The notes under the pieces are model-generated. The model searched no databases and had not been told where the DNA came from. It was given only the letters and a program-made list of their open reading frames with translations. A stretch of 64,000 nucleotides of DNA, taken from positions 1 to 64,000 of the forward strand of contig JBMDXQ010000135.1 of NCBI GenBank assembly GCA_048594975.1. Reading direction: 5' to 3'. The translations under genes were made by a program, and so were the position numbers. Origin of the DNA: JBMDXB01 sp048594975 (GTDB taxonomy: Bacteria > Acidobacteriota > Vicinamibacteria > Vicinamibacterales > 2-12-FULL-66-21). Shown here piece by piece: positions 23,694-32,132 of this stretch; position 1 is the first letter of the stretch, and each line of letters begins with the position of its first letter.

Positions 23694-24755
23694 ATGATGC
23701 GTAGAACCCTGTCCCTGTTTGCCGTGTGCACAATCACCGCCGTCGCGTACGCGTGCGGCGACGCGAAGCCAGCAACTCCCGTTGCACCGACTCCACCCGA
23801 GAACGCCGCGTCGGATGGCTCGACGCTCAAAGCCAGCGCGCCGAGCGCGCAGTCACCGAACAACAACGAGAAGATCAACACCGCCGTGGTCGTGCTGACG
23901 GCTGGCGCGTCGACTTTGCAGTACGAGAGCGCGACGCCGGTCACCCTTCAGTACCGCTTCCAGGTCATGAGCCCGTCCGGGGCGGTGGTCGACAACGCGC
24001 TCGTCAGCGGGACGACGTACGAAGTCGCGGCGACGCTGGCGGACGATACCCGTCACACCTGGCGCGTGCGCGCCGAAGCCGAGGGCCAAGGAGGGCCGTG
24101 GTCATCGACGGCGTCATTCGTGACGCGCGATCCGGCGCTGGTCGTCGACCCGCTCGTCAACGGCAGGACCGTGGGCAGGCAGCTTGGCGGAACTTTCGTC
24201 AGCGGCCAGGGTTGGATGGCGCTGAACCTCGGCGACGCGATCGACTACGACATTCCGACATGCGATAACTGCACCGTCGAGTTCGACATCACGAACATCG
24301 GCCCGGGCGAAGGCTACTCCTTCCAGAGGGACCTGAAGTTCCTGTCCATGGGCGACGCCGACTTCTTCGGCGGTTTCGGCCCGTTCCGCGACCACGACTG
24401 GAAGATGCACCTGGTCCAGCGCGCCGACGGCGACGGCACCGGCCTGGAGATCATCTGGCGGAACGGCGGAAGGGACCCCGTGGGGAATCCGGGGGACCAC
24501 CGCATCAAGATGACCTGCTGCGGGCCCGACTTTCAGAACAGCAGCGTGTTCCACTTCGTGGTCAGGTGGACCCCGGGCGGCTACAACATCTCGGTCGGCA
24601 CCAACGGCGGGCCGCAGGTCGAGTACCTGGCGGACGGCTTCGGTGGCCTCGCCTACGCTCCTCCGAACCACCGCGTCCAGCTTGGCTGCGCCCCGCGCGA
24701 GGAAACGATCCCGAACTCGATCTACCGGAACGTGAGAATCTACAGGAACCGCTGA
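23694..24755 (+). CDS. Family B lipoprotein: Fn3-like module plus LamG-like C-terminal domain
   Basis: 353 residues with lipobox AYAC (Cys21) and a Pro/Ala/Thr linker. One Fn3-like module follows (APSAQSPNNNEKINTAVV, HTWRVRAEAEGQGGPWSS), close in sequence to the one in the family A protein at 44225-45007. The C-terminal ~215 residues begin DPLVNGRTVGRQLGGTFVSG and continue as a concanavalin/LamG-like sandwich (CTVEFDITNIG, VFHFVVRWTPGGYNISVG) ending YRNVRIYRNR. The same domain occurs at 43125-44222. A TAGAAT -10-like box lies at 23643-23648. Carbohydrate binding is the likely role, by fold resemblance only. Confidence 0.75.
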   Translation: MMRRTLSLFAVCTITAVAYACGDAKPATPVAPTPPENAASDGSTLKASAPSAQSPNNNEKINTAVVVLTAGASTLQYESATPVTLQYRFQVMSPSGAVVDNALVSGTTYEVAATLADDTRHTWRVRAEAEGQGGPWSSTASFVTRDPALVVDPLVNGRTVGRQLGGTFVSGQGWMALNLGDAIDYDIPTCDNCTVEFDITNIGPGEGYSFQRDLKFLSMGDADFFGGFGPFRDHDWKMHLVQRADGDGTGLEIIWRNGGRDPVGNPGDHRIKMTCCGPDFQNSSVFHFVVRWTPGGYNISVGTNGGPQVEYLADGFGGLAYAPPNHRVQLGCAPREETIPNSIYRNVRIYRNR

Positions 24756-24770
24756 GCGCTCACGAGAAAC

Positions 24771-24799
24771 GGGGCAGAGGGGAATGACCCTTCTGCCCC
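24771..24799. terminator. Bidirectional stem-loop between convergent genes
   Basis: GGGGCAGA/TCTGCCCC arms with an inner GGG/CCC extension, 16 bp after the family B stop and 17 bp before the end of the convergent gene. A short CTCTTCGTT follows on the + strand. Confidence 0.65.
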
Positions 24800-24815
24800 T
24801 CTTCGTTCCGCGCGC

Positions 24816-25670
24816 TTACACGCCCCCCTTCACCACCACGCTGAACGACCCGCTGTTGTCGGGATGATGATCGTCGTTGATCCCGAGAAACAGCCGTCCG
24901 GCAGCCGGCATCCTGATCGCACCGCTGCTCGAACCGATTCGGAACGGCGCGCTGTTGCCCACGCGCCCGATCAGCCCGCCCAGGCCCATGCCGGGAATCG
25001 GATACTTGGCCGTGGTGCCTCCGGACGGGTCGATTCCCTGCGCGCCTGCAGACCGGCCAGGACCGACCTGGATTTCACCGCTCGCCGTGAACGTCAGCGG
25101 CTGGCCGCGACGGACGTTGATTCCGGTGTCGGTCCACGGCTGGCTGGCCTGTACCGTCACCGTCTGCTCGCCACCGGCACCGGCACCGCTCGTCGGGACC
25201 GCCGGCGTCTCGCCCTGCAGGACGCTGGCGTACACTGCACGAGCCTTGGGCGCGTTGATGTAGATGCGCGCGATCTGATTCGAGGGCACAGTGCGGCGGT
25301 CCGCTTCGGAACTGCCCCCGAGCGGGTCGAAGCTGATGCTCGTCCCATCCGCGCTGATGTGGTAGAGCTTTCCGCGGACGACGCTGCCATCACGCATCAC
25401 GAACATATCTCGCTCGTGTTCCCTGGTGACGCTCGTCGGCAGTTGTCGCAGCTCGGAAACCGGCGGCTCGCCCCCGGCGAAGTCGATCACGGCCACCTGG
25501 TCCGACGGGTAGTCGCGGCCGTCGAGCGTGTAGACCGTTCCGCCCTTGTAGGTCAGCTCGCCGCTGACACGCTGACCGCTGGTTAGCACGAACGTGGCCC
25601 GCTCGGCGCCCGCGGCCACGACTGCCGCTACGGCTGTCACGAAACACATCGCAACGAGTCGACGGATCAT
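24816..25670 (-). CDS. Secreted protein with LecA/PA-IL-like carbohydrate-binding domain
   Basis: 284 residues with a signal peptide (MIRRLVAMCFVTAVAAVVAAG). Two short SH3/LSm-like repeats follow: FVLTSGQRVSGELTYKGG...DQVAVIDFAG and MFVMRDGSVVRGKLYHIS...NQIARIYI. The C-terminal ~120 residues match the PA-IL (LecA) lectin fold by landmark motifs: WTDTGINVRRGQPLTFTASG, GGLIGRVG, PFRIGS, and RLFLGINDDHHPDNSGSFSV. In that fold the Asn/Asp-rich loop binds Ca2+ and galactose. Likely periplasmic or exported, and fits the surrounding glycan genes. Confidence 0.8.
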   Translation of the reverse strand: MIRRLVAMCFVTAVAAVVAAGAERATFVLTSGQRVSGELTYKGGTVYTLDGRDYPSDQVAVIDFAGGEPPVSELRQLPTSVTREHERDMFVMRDGSVVRGKLYHISADGTSISFDPLGGSSEADRRTVPSNQIARIYINAPKARAVYASVLQGETPAVPTSGAGAGGEQTVTVQASQPWTDTGINVRRGQPLTFTASGEIQVGPGRSAGAQGIDPSGGTTAKYPIPGMGLGGLIGRVGNSAPFRIGSSSGAIRMPAAGRLFLGINDDHHPDNSGSFSVVVKGGV

Positions 25671-25743
25671 CCGGCACCCCCTGATTCCACTAAGACTACC
25701 TCTCCTGTTGCGTTTGTGAGCAAAAGCTGGACCAGACGGTCGC

Positions 25744-27816
25744 TTAGAGGGGTAACGGTACTTCGTACAAAACAGCGTCCGGGAACGCCAGGATGGGCTT
25801 CAGCCTGCCAAGCACAGCAGGATGGACGCGATCGTGCGGTATTCGGACGATGACGTGGGTGACGCGGTACTTCCGGAGCACCTGGAGGGCCACTTCGGGC
25901 GATTCGTCCTCAGAGCCGTAGAAGCGATTCACGTCGTCGAGCCGCTCCTCCCCCCCAACCGCCGAATAGCGCACGTCCCATCCGAGCACGATGCGCCGCG
26001 CGGCCAGGATCGTGGTCAGCGATGGCGCCAGCGGCCGGTCGTGCAGGACGACGGTTGAGTGTGGGTCGAAGAAGCGCAGATACCTCGCGATCGCGACCTC
26101 GGAGCGTGTCAGCGCGACCCGCGGCCGCCGCTGCTGCTCCGTCCACTTCCACGCCAGGTAGTGCCCCGACGAGGGAAACGCCAGCGCCAGGGCGGCCACG
26201 ATCGCCGCGAGGCCGGCGCGCGGATGCTTCGCCGCGTAGCCGGTGAGCGCCGCGGCGGCAAACACCCACAGGATGTACAGGCCGGTGAGGTAGAACTGCA
26301 GCGTGTCGACGTACGGCTGGGTGGCAATCACGAACGGGATGGTGACGCCGGCGACGACCACCCAGGCGAGCAGACGCCATGAGGCGGTATCGCCGTCATC
26401 GCCACGGGCCGTTATGGCGCGCCAGACGCCGCGCGCGCCGAGCCAGCGCACGCCGATCCCGACGGCGAGAAAGACAACGGTGGCGAGCGCCAGGAACATC
26501 GCGGTCCGCAGCGGCGTCGGCGCGATCCGCTCCGCCGCATGCCAGAACGCGTCGGTCAGATCGGTCTTGATCAGCATCCGCTTCACGAGCAGGAACGGCT
26601 CGAGGAGGAGCCGCGTCCGTCGATCCTCGGGCGCGAGCGTCGCCGCGCTCCACAGCGACGAGAGCGAAAACAGGATGCCGAGCGCGATGGTCGCCAGATA
26701 GCGTTTCCGCGCCGGCCAATCGCCCCAGGCGACCACGGCGGCGGCCGCGAGGGCCGCCATCAGCACGATATAGGCGAAGGGCTTGAACTCGAACAGGATG
26801 CCGATCAGCAACCCGCTCAGTACCGTCCATCCGGCGCGGCGCGTCTGCAACCCGCGGACGATGGCGATGAGCGCGGTGAAGAACACCGGCAATGACGGCG
26901 ACCAGGTGCTGAAGTGCATGACCTGCATCGTCGGGGACAGGAAGTTCGTCGGCCACAGCAGGTAGTCCCAGTCGGCGGCGTCGTGGGGAAGGAACCAGGC
27001 GGCGAGATACGAGAAATCGCTGCCCAGCACGATGAGCACGACGGCGAGGACCGCCGTCGCACGTGACGCCAGCGACCGCACCAACGTGAAGACCGTCAAC
27101 GAGGTCAGCACGACGAAGGTCGGCCACGCGTAGCGGAAGAAGATCGAAAGGGTGGGCACGCCGCAAAAGCGGTGAATCATCGCCAGGACGAGATGCGGGT
27201 AGTAGGCGGCGTTGAGTTGGTGGCCGGAGTAGTACGACGCCGTCGGGGGTACGGTATGCGACGCCTCGGAGGCGACCGCCGCGTAGTACGACATGTCGGC
27301 TGAATCGTAGTCGCCGTATACCTTGATGCCGTCCGGCGTCACCGTCAGCCGATGCCAGAATACGATCGCGCCGATGGCCGCGGCGAGCAGGCACAGGCCG
27401 GCGCACGCCAGCGCGTCGCCGCGGGCGGTGCGCGTGGCGAGGCCGGTGACCGCCGTTCCGCGCGCCGGCCGGTTCCAGACGGCGAAACCCGCGCCCGCAG
27501 ATGCGGCGGTGAGGTAGGGGAACGCGGGGATGAGATCGGCACGCCCGAGCAGGTTGATCAGAAGGGCGGTTACGGCGCTGCCGGAGCCGAGGATCACGAT
27601 CGTACGGCGCAGCGGGTCGCACGTCCGGCTGATCGCGCCGGCGATCACGACGCCGGGACCGAACGTGAAGAGCAGCCAGCCGGTGAAGAACCGCACCGCT
27701 TCCGGCAGTTGCGGCAGCGCGGCGCGGATGACCGGCCACGCGAGCGCGCCGAGCACTGCGCCGGTGGCCAGGCGGAGCGCGTACGACGCGGAGGGCAGCA
27801 GCGAGGGCGGCGGCAT
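25744..27816 (-). CDS. GT-C-like polytopic membrane protein
   Basis: 690 residues with about 12-13 membrane segments. A periplasmic loop after the early helices carries GIKVYGDYDSADMSYYAAVA and HQLNAAYYPHLVLAM, acidic and aromatic as in GT-C transferases. The C-terminal soluble part (VAIARYLRFFDPHSTVVLHD, RIVLGWDVRYSAVGGEERLD, VTHVIVRIPHD) resembles the DUF2298/YfhO-like ends of such proteins. Its ATG is only 17 bp from the divergent GT2 gene. Probably transfers or handles a lipid-linked sugar; not certain. Confidence 0.68.
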   Translation of the reverse strand: MPPPSLLPSASYALRLATGAVLGALAWPVIRAALPQLPEAVRFFTGWLLFTFGPGVVIAGAISRTCDPLRRTIVILGSGSAVTALLINLLGRADLIPAFPYLTAASAGAGFAVWNRPARGTAVTGLATRTARGDALACAGLCLLAAAIGAIVFWHRLTVTPDGIKVYGDYDSADMSYYAAVASEASHTVPPTASYYSGHQLNAAYYPHLVLAMIHRFCGVPTLSIFFRYAWPTFVVLTSLTVFTLVRSLASRATAVLAVVLIVLGSDFSYLAAWFLPHDAADWDYLLWPTNFLSPTMQVMHFSTWSPSLPVFFTALIAIVRGLQTRRAGWTVLSGLLIGILFEFKPFAYIVLMAALAAAAVVAWGDWPARKRYLATIALGILFSLSSLWSAATLAPEDRRTRLLLEPFLLVKRMLIKTDLTDAFWHAAERIAPTPLRTAMFLALATVVFLAVGIGVRWLGARGVWRAITARGDDGDTASWRLLAWVVVAGVTIPFVIATQPYVDTLQFYLTGLYILWVFAAAALTGYAAKHPRAGLAAIVAALALAFPSSGHYLAWKWTEQQRRPRVALTRSEVAIARYLRFFDPHSTVVLHDRPLAPSLTTILAARRIVLGWDVRYSAVGGEERLDDVNRFYGSEDESPEVALQVLRKYRVTHVIVRIPHDRVHPAVLGRLKPILAFPDAVLYEVPLPL

Positions 27817-27833
27817 GAAGTATAAAGGATAAT

Positions 27834-28538
27834 GTGGATCGCTCGTTGTCGGTCATCATCCCTGCGTACAACGAGAGCGAGAACATCGTCGCCACCCTGG
27901 AGAACGTCACGACCGCACTCGACACGCTGGCGCTGCCCCACGAGATCCTGGTGATCGACGACGGCAGCCGCGACCGCACCGCGGCGCTGGTCGAGGCGAG
28001 CGCGGGCCGCTTCCCGGTCGTACGGCTGCTCAGGAACGAATGCAACATGGGATTCGGCTGGTCGTACCGGCGGGGGGTCGACGAAGCAGCACTGACGCAC
28101 ATCGTGATGGTGCACGGCGACAACGCCTGGGGATGGGAGACGCTGCGGCAGTTCTTCGGCCGGACGGGAGAGGCCGATGTTATCATCGGCTATACACGCG
28201 ACATGCTGCAGTCGCGCACGTGGGCGCGGACCGCGGTGTCCAAGCTGTTCACGTGGATGGTCAACCGGATCACGGGACGGCGGCTGACGTACTACAACGG
28301 CCTGCAAATCCACCGGGCGGCCGTTCTGAAGCGCCTGCACATCGAGTCACACGGCTACGGGTTTCAGGCAGAAGTGCTGGTGAAGGCGCTGCGTCTCGCG
28401 CCAAGGTATGTCGAAGTGCCGATGGATCTGATCGAGCGCCGCAAGGGCGAGAGCAAGGCGTTTCGCCTCAAGAACGTCGTGGACGTCTGGCGGACCCTGC
28501 GGCGCATCGCCGCGCTCGAGCGGGGCGGCCGTGACTGA
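27834..28538 (+). CDS. GT2-family glycosyltransferase (polyprenyl-phosphate mannose synthase-like)
   Basis: 234 residues, GTG start directly after TATAAAGGATAAT. GT-A fold: LSVIIPAYNESENIVATLEN, VIDDGSRDRTAALVEA, VMVHGDNAWGWETL in the place of the usual DADxQ, and a helical end with RRKGESKAFRLKNVVD. It has no membrane anchor, as in DPM1-type enzymes that make polyprenyl-phosphate sugars. It would supply lipid-linked sugar for GT-C transferases nearby. The unusual HGDN in place of DxD should be noted. Confidence 0.82.
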   Translation: MDRSLSVIIPAYNESENIVATLENVTTALDTLALPHEILVIDDGSRDRTAALVEASAGRFPVVRLLRNECNMGFGWSYRRGVDEAALTHIVMVHGDNAWGWETLRQFFGRTGEADVIIGYTRDMLQSRTWARTAVSKLFTWMVNRITGRRLTYYNGLQIHRAAVLKRLHIESHGYGFQAEVLVKALRLAPRYVEVPMDLIERRKGESKAFRLKNVVDVWRTLRRIAALERGGRD

Positions 28539-30078
28539 TCGCCACGTCGCGCGCCCGCTGCGGCCGGTCGGCGAGCCGCTGCCGCCGGCGGAACGCACCC
28601 GCCAGAAGATCGTGCCGCTCGCCGATCTCGGCCGCGTGCGCGGCCAGTTCCGCGACCGCAGCATCGTTCTCTGCCACGGCGCCTTCGACCTCGTACACGT
28701 CGGCCACATGATCCACTTCGAGGAGGCGCGCGCGCTCGGCGACCTGCTCGTCGTCACCATCACCGCCGACCAGCACATCATGAAGAAGCGCACGGTGTCG
28801 ATGCGCGAGGACTACCGCGCGCGCCAGGTCGCCGCCCTCGAGATCGTCGACTACGTGGCGATCGTGGACGAACCGTCGGCAGTATCCGCGATCGAGGCGC
28901 TGCGCCCGGACGTGTACGTCAAGGGGCCCGAGTACTCCCACCTGCTGCTCGACAAGAGCTCGAACATCTCGCACGAGAAGGCACTGGTCGAGAGCTACCG
29001 CGGCCGCATCCACTTCACCTCCGGCGAGACCTTCTCCTCGACCAAGCTGTCGCACTTCCTCCTCTCGTCGCCGGAAGCGGCGCAGGACAACCCGCTGCTG
29101 CGCAACGACCGGGTGCTGTTCCGCGACCTGTCGAGCCGCGGCTTCACCCTCGAGGAGGTCAAGGGCTTCCTCGCCGCCGCCAGCCGCCTCCGCATCTGCC
29201 TGCTCGGCGAGACGATCATCGATGAGTGGGTCGACGTCTCGGTCGAGAACATCTCGCAGAAGTCGCGCTGCGTCGCCGGCCTCGAGACCTCGCGGGTGCG
29301 CCAGATCGGCGGCGCGGGGATCGTCGCGCTGCACCTCGCCAGCTTCGCCAGGAGCGTCGACTGCTTCACCAACGGGCTGAGCGCCGAGGCCGTGCCGGCC
29401 AACGTCAGCGTGATCCCGCTCGCCGACACCCCGCTGGTGAAGACGCGCTTCGTCGACCGGGACACCGGGTTCCCGCTCTTCGAAGCGAAGCAGGTGACGC
29501 TCGACGGCGTGCGCCGGGATCGCTCGCCGCAGTTCGAGGACTACGACGTGGTGCTGATCGCCGATTTCGGCCACGGCCTGCTCGATCCGGCTGCGATCAA
29601 CCGCCAGCTGGCGCGGCCGCGCCGCGCCCTGGTCAGCGCCATGGTGCAGGTGAACTCGAGCAACTACGGCTACAGCCTGCCCACCAAGTACGTCGGCGCC
29701 GACTACTACAGCCTCAACCGCACCGAGGCGGAGCTGTGCCTGCACGAGCAGGGCCTGGCGCTGCCCGAGCTCGTCGATCGGATGGCGCGGCTGCTCGGGG
29801 CGGAGAAGCTATCGGTCACCGACGGCGGCAGCGGCGTCATCGCGCGGCTGAAGGACGAGCGCTTCGCCCTCCCCACCCTCAGCACCAGCGTCGTCGACAC
29901 CATCGGCTGCGGCGACGCCTATTTCGCGCTGAGCAGTCTCGCCGTCGCGCTCGGGCTGCCGGCGCGCCTGGTGGCGCTGGCCGGCAGCATCGGGGCTGCG
30001 GCGATGGCGCAGCGCCGCTGCAACGACCGCCCGGTCTCGGATCAGGAATTCCTGACCATTGCGAAGATCGTGATCTGA
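28531..30078 (+). CDS. Cytidylyltransferase-PfkB kinase fusion (HldE-like, domains in reverse order)
   Basis: 515 residues, GTG start overlapping GT2 by 8 bp. Residues ~45-190 are a nucleotidyltransferase: VLCHGAFDLVHVGHMIHFEE with HVGH at 56-59 and, later, the FTSGETFSSTKLS substrate loop. Residues ~210-515 are a PfkB/ribokinase-like kinase: ICLLGETIIDEW near its start and VDTIGCGDAYFALSSLAV with the catalytic Asp at 462 (GCGD for the usual GAGD). In E. coli HldE the kinase comes first. With GmhA next door, the pair should make heptose bisphosphate or phosphate and then activate it with a nucleotide. Whether ADP, CDP or GDP is used is unknown. Confidence 0.82.
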   Translation: MTDRHVARPLRPVGEPLPPAERTRQKIVPLADLGRVRGQFRDRSIVLCHGAFDLVHVGHMIHFEEARALGDLLVVTITADQHIMKKRTVSMREDYRARQVAALEIVDYVAIVDEPSAVSAIEALRPDVYVKGPEYSHLLLDKSSNISHEKALVESYRGRIHFTSGETFSSTKLSHFLLSSPEAAQDNPLLRNDRVLFRDLSSRGFTLEEVKGFLAAASRLRICLLGETIIDEWVDVSVENISQKSRCVAGLETSRVRQIGGAGIVALHLASFARSVDCFTNGLSAEAVPANVSVIPLADTPLVKTRFVDRDTGFPLFEAKQVTLDGVRRDRSPQFEDYDVVLIADFGHGLLDPAAINRQLARPRRALVSAMVQVNSSNYGYSLPTKYVGADYYSLNRTEAELCLHEQGLALPELVDRMARLLGAEKLSVTDGGSGVIARLKDERFALPTLSTSVVDTIGCGDAYFALSSLAVALGLPARLVALAGSIGAAAMAQRRCNDRPVSDQEFLTIAKIVI

Positions 30079-30665
30079 TGATCGAGCGCTGGGACGACTA
30101 CGTCGCGACGATCGCCGGCGGGCTTCGCGACCTGTGCGTGACCGATCACGGCGGCACTCCCCTTGCCGCCGCCGACGGCTTCAGCCGCTGGGTGGCGATG
30201 ACGCGCGAGACGCACGAGCGCGGCGGCTACGTCTACCTCATCGGCAACGGCGGCAGCGCGGCGATGGCGAGCCACATGGCCGCCGACGCCTGCAAGCACG
30301 GCCACCTGCGCGCGCTCGCCTTCAACGACGTCGCCATGCTCACGGCGACGTCGAACGATCTCGCCTACGACCAGGTCTTCGCGCTGCCGCTGCAGCGGCT
30401 GGCGCGGCCAGCGGATCTGTTGATCTCGATCAGCAGCTCGGGCAATTCGCCGAACATCGTGCGCGCGCTCGAGACCGCGCGCGCGCTCGGGCTCGCCGCG
30501 GTGACGCTGTCCGGGCGCGCGGCGGACAACCGGTCGCGTGCGCTCGGGCAGCTCAACTTCCACGTGCCGCGCCAGCGCTACGGCTGGATCGAGTCGGCGC
30601 ATCAGGTCATCATCCACTACTGGCTCGATTGCTACCTGACGCAGCACGCCGGGGGTGCGATCTGA
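30078..30665 (+). CDS. gmhA: Sedoheptulose-7-phosphate isomerase-like SIS protein
   Basis: 195 residues, starting at the ATG that shares one base with the previous stop (TGATG). SIS-domain landmarks: YLIGNGGSAAMASHMAADAC (residues ~53-72), LISISSSGNSPNIVRALETA, and a C-terminal WIESAHQVIIHYWLD as in GmhA. GmhA converts sedoheptulose 7-phosphate into D-glycero-D-manno-heptose 7-phosphate, the entry to nucleotide-activated heptose. The neighbouring kinase-nucleotidyltransferase fusion supports this call. Other SIS sugar isomerases are the main alternative. Confidence 0.83.
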   Translation: MIERWDDYVATIAGGLRDLCVTDHGGTPLAAADGFSRWVAMTRETHERGGYVYLIGNGGSAAMASHMAADACKHGHLRALAFNDVAMLTATSNDLAYDQVFALPLQRLARPADLLISISSSGNSPNIVRALETARALGLAAVTLSGRAADNRSRALGQLNFHVPRQRYGWIESAHQVIIHYWLDCYLTQHAGGAI

Positions 30666-31600
30666 AGGTGCTCGTGACCGGGGGCTGCGGCTACGTCGGC
30701 ACGCGGCTCACCGAGGCGCTGCTGGCGCGCACCGAGTACCCGGTCGACGTCATCGACGCGATGTGGTTCGGAAACCACCTCGCGCCGCATCCGCGGCTCG
30801 CCGTCCGCCGGCTGGACGTGCGTCGGATCGACGAGGTCGATCTGCGCGGCTACGACGCCGTCTTCCATCTGGCGAACATCGCCAACGACCCGTCGGTGGA
30901 GCTCAACCCCTACTCGTCGTGGGAGGTGAACGTGCTCGCCGGCATGCGGCTGGCCGACCGCGCGGCGCGGCACGGCGTGCGGCAGTTCCTCTTCGCCTCG
31001 TCGGCGAGCGTCTACGGCGTGAAGTCCGAGCCGCGGGTCACCGAAGAGCTCGACCTCTTCCCGCTGTCCGAATACAACAAGACCAAGATGGTGGCCGAGC
31101 GCGTGGTCCTCAGCTACGGCGACGCGATGGTCACCACGATCATCCGCCCGGCGACGGTCTGCGGCTATTCCCCGCGCATGCGCCTCGACGTCGTCGTCAA
31201 CATGCTGACGATGCAGGCGCTCTCGAAAGGGACCGTCACCGTGCTCGGCGGCGAGCAGACGCGCCCCAACATCCACATCGAGGATCTCGTCGACGTCTAC
31301 CTGTTCGCGCTCGAGCGCCGGCTCGCCGGCGTCTACAACGCCGGCTTCGAGAACCTCTCGGTGATGGACATCGCCAGGACCGTCACCCGGGAGATCCCGG
31401 CCTCGATCGAGGTGCGGCGGTCGAACGATCCGCGGTCCTATCTGGTGTGCTCGGACAAGCTGCTCGGAACCGGTTTCACGCCGCGGCGCAACGTGCAGAT
31501 GGCGATCCGGGAGATGGCTGCGGCCTATCGCGACGGCCGTCTCACCGACGATCCCGTCTCCTACAATGTGCTCTGGATGCGCCAGAACCGCTTCGCGTAA
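30662..31600 (+). CDS. NAD-dependent epimerase/dehydratase (extended SDR), apparent CTG start
   Basis: 312 residues. The protein KVLVTGGCGYVGTRLTEALL needs a start just before Lys; the only codon there is CTG at 30662, in a CTGA overlap with gmhA and 6 nt after GGGGG. A GTG at 30668 is the conventional alternative and loses two residues. Catalytic motif Y-x3-K is SEYNKTKMVAERVVL; the TS/S element is FLFASSASVYG. Downstream TRPNIHIEDLVDVYLFAL is typical of UDP/GDP/ADP-sugar epimerases. It may act on the nucleotide heptose made by the two genes before it. Confidence 0.85.
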   Translation: MKVLVTGGCGYVGTRLTEALLARTEYPVDVIDAMWFGNHLAPHPRLAVRRLDVRRIDEVDLRGYDAVFHLANIANDPSVELNPYSSWEVNVLAGMRLADRAARHGVRQFLFASSASVYGVKSEPRVTEELDLFPLSEYNKTKMVAERVVLSYGDAMVTTIIRPATVCGYSPRMRLDVVVNMLTMQALSKGTVTVLGGEQTRPNIHIEDLVDVYLFALERRLAGVYNAGFENLSVMDIARTVTREIPASIEVRRSNDPRSYLVCSDKLLGTGFTPRRNVQMAIREMAAAYRDGRLTDDPVSYNVLWMRQNRFA

Positions 31601-31612
31601 CGGAGGCTGAAC

Positions 31613-32131
31613 CTGACACGGTTGCTGCTGCCCGTCGCGGGCGTGCTCGCGTTCTTCCTGCTGTCGTGGGCGACCGTACGGATGCTGCAGCCGCGCGAAC
31701 CCCGGCGGTTCTTCCTCGCCTACGCGGTGCTGCTCTTCATCGCCGCGGCGTACGCCTGCCAGTGGAAGTGGCCGATCGAAACGATTGAGGACGCGCTCGG
31801 GCTTGCCTGCGCCCTGCTGTTACAGCTGCTCGGATGCCTGACGCTGTGGAACGCCTTCTACAGCCTGTTGTGGGGATTCTCCGGCAGCCTGATGCACGAT
31901 CTCTACGCTGATGGTTCGCTCCGCGATCGCGAGCGGCTCATTCGCTCGTACGCGGGCGAGGGACGCATCGACCGGATCCTGGCCCGGCGCCTGCCCAACA
32001 TGGAACGCGGCGGCTGGATCGTTCGTCGCGGCGACGAGCTGCGGCTGCGGCCGAAGGGGCGGCTCATGGCGCTCGGCACGCTCGCCGCCTTCAAGGTGTT
32101 CTCGCTCGGGATGGGCGGGGGCGTGAAGTAA
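31613..32131 (+). CDS. Small membrane protein with winged-helix-like cytoplasmic tail (first of a pair)
   Basis: 172 residues if it starts at CTG 31613, which lies 6 nt after a perfect GGAGG; the in-frame TTG at 31622 is the alternative. Three hydrophobic segments (VAGVLAFFLLSWATV, FFLAYAVLLFIAAAYA, LGLACALLLQLLGCLTLW) are followed by a ~75-residue soluble tail, RIDRILARRLPNMERGGWIV then ELRLRPKGRLMALG. The tail reads like a winged helix or DtxR/MarR-type wing. The next gene has the same layout. I do not recognise the family. Confidence 0.6.
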   Translation: MTRLLLPVAGVLAFFLLSWATVRMLQPREPRRFFLAYAVLLFIAAAYACQWKWPIETIEDALGLACALLLQLLGCLTLWNAFYSLLWGFSGSLMHDLYADGSLRDRERLIRSYAGEGRIDRILARRLPNMERGGWIVRRGDELRLRPKGRLMALGTLAAFKVFSLGMGGGVK

Positions 32132-32132
32132 C

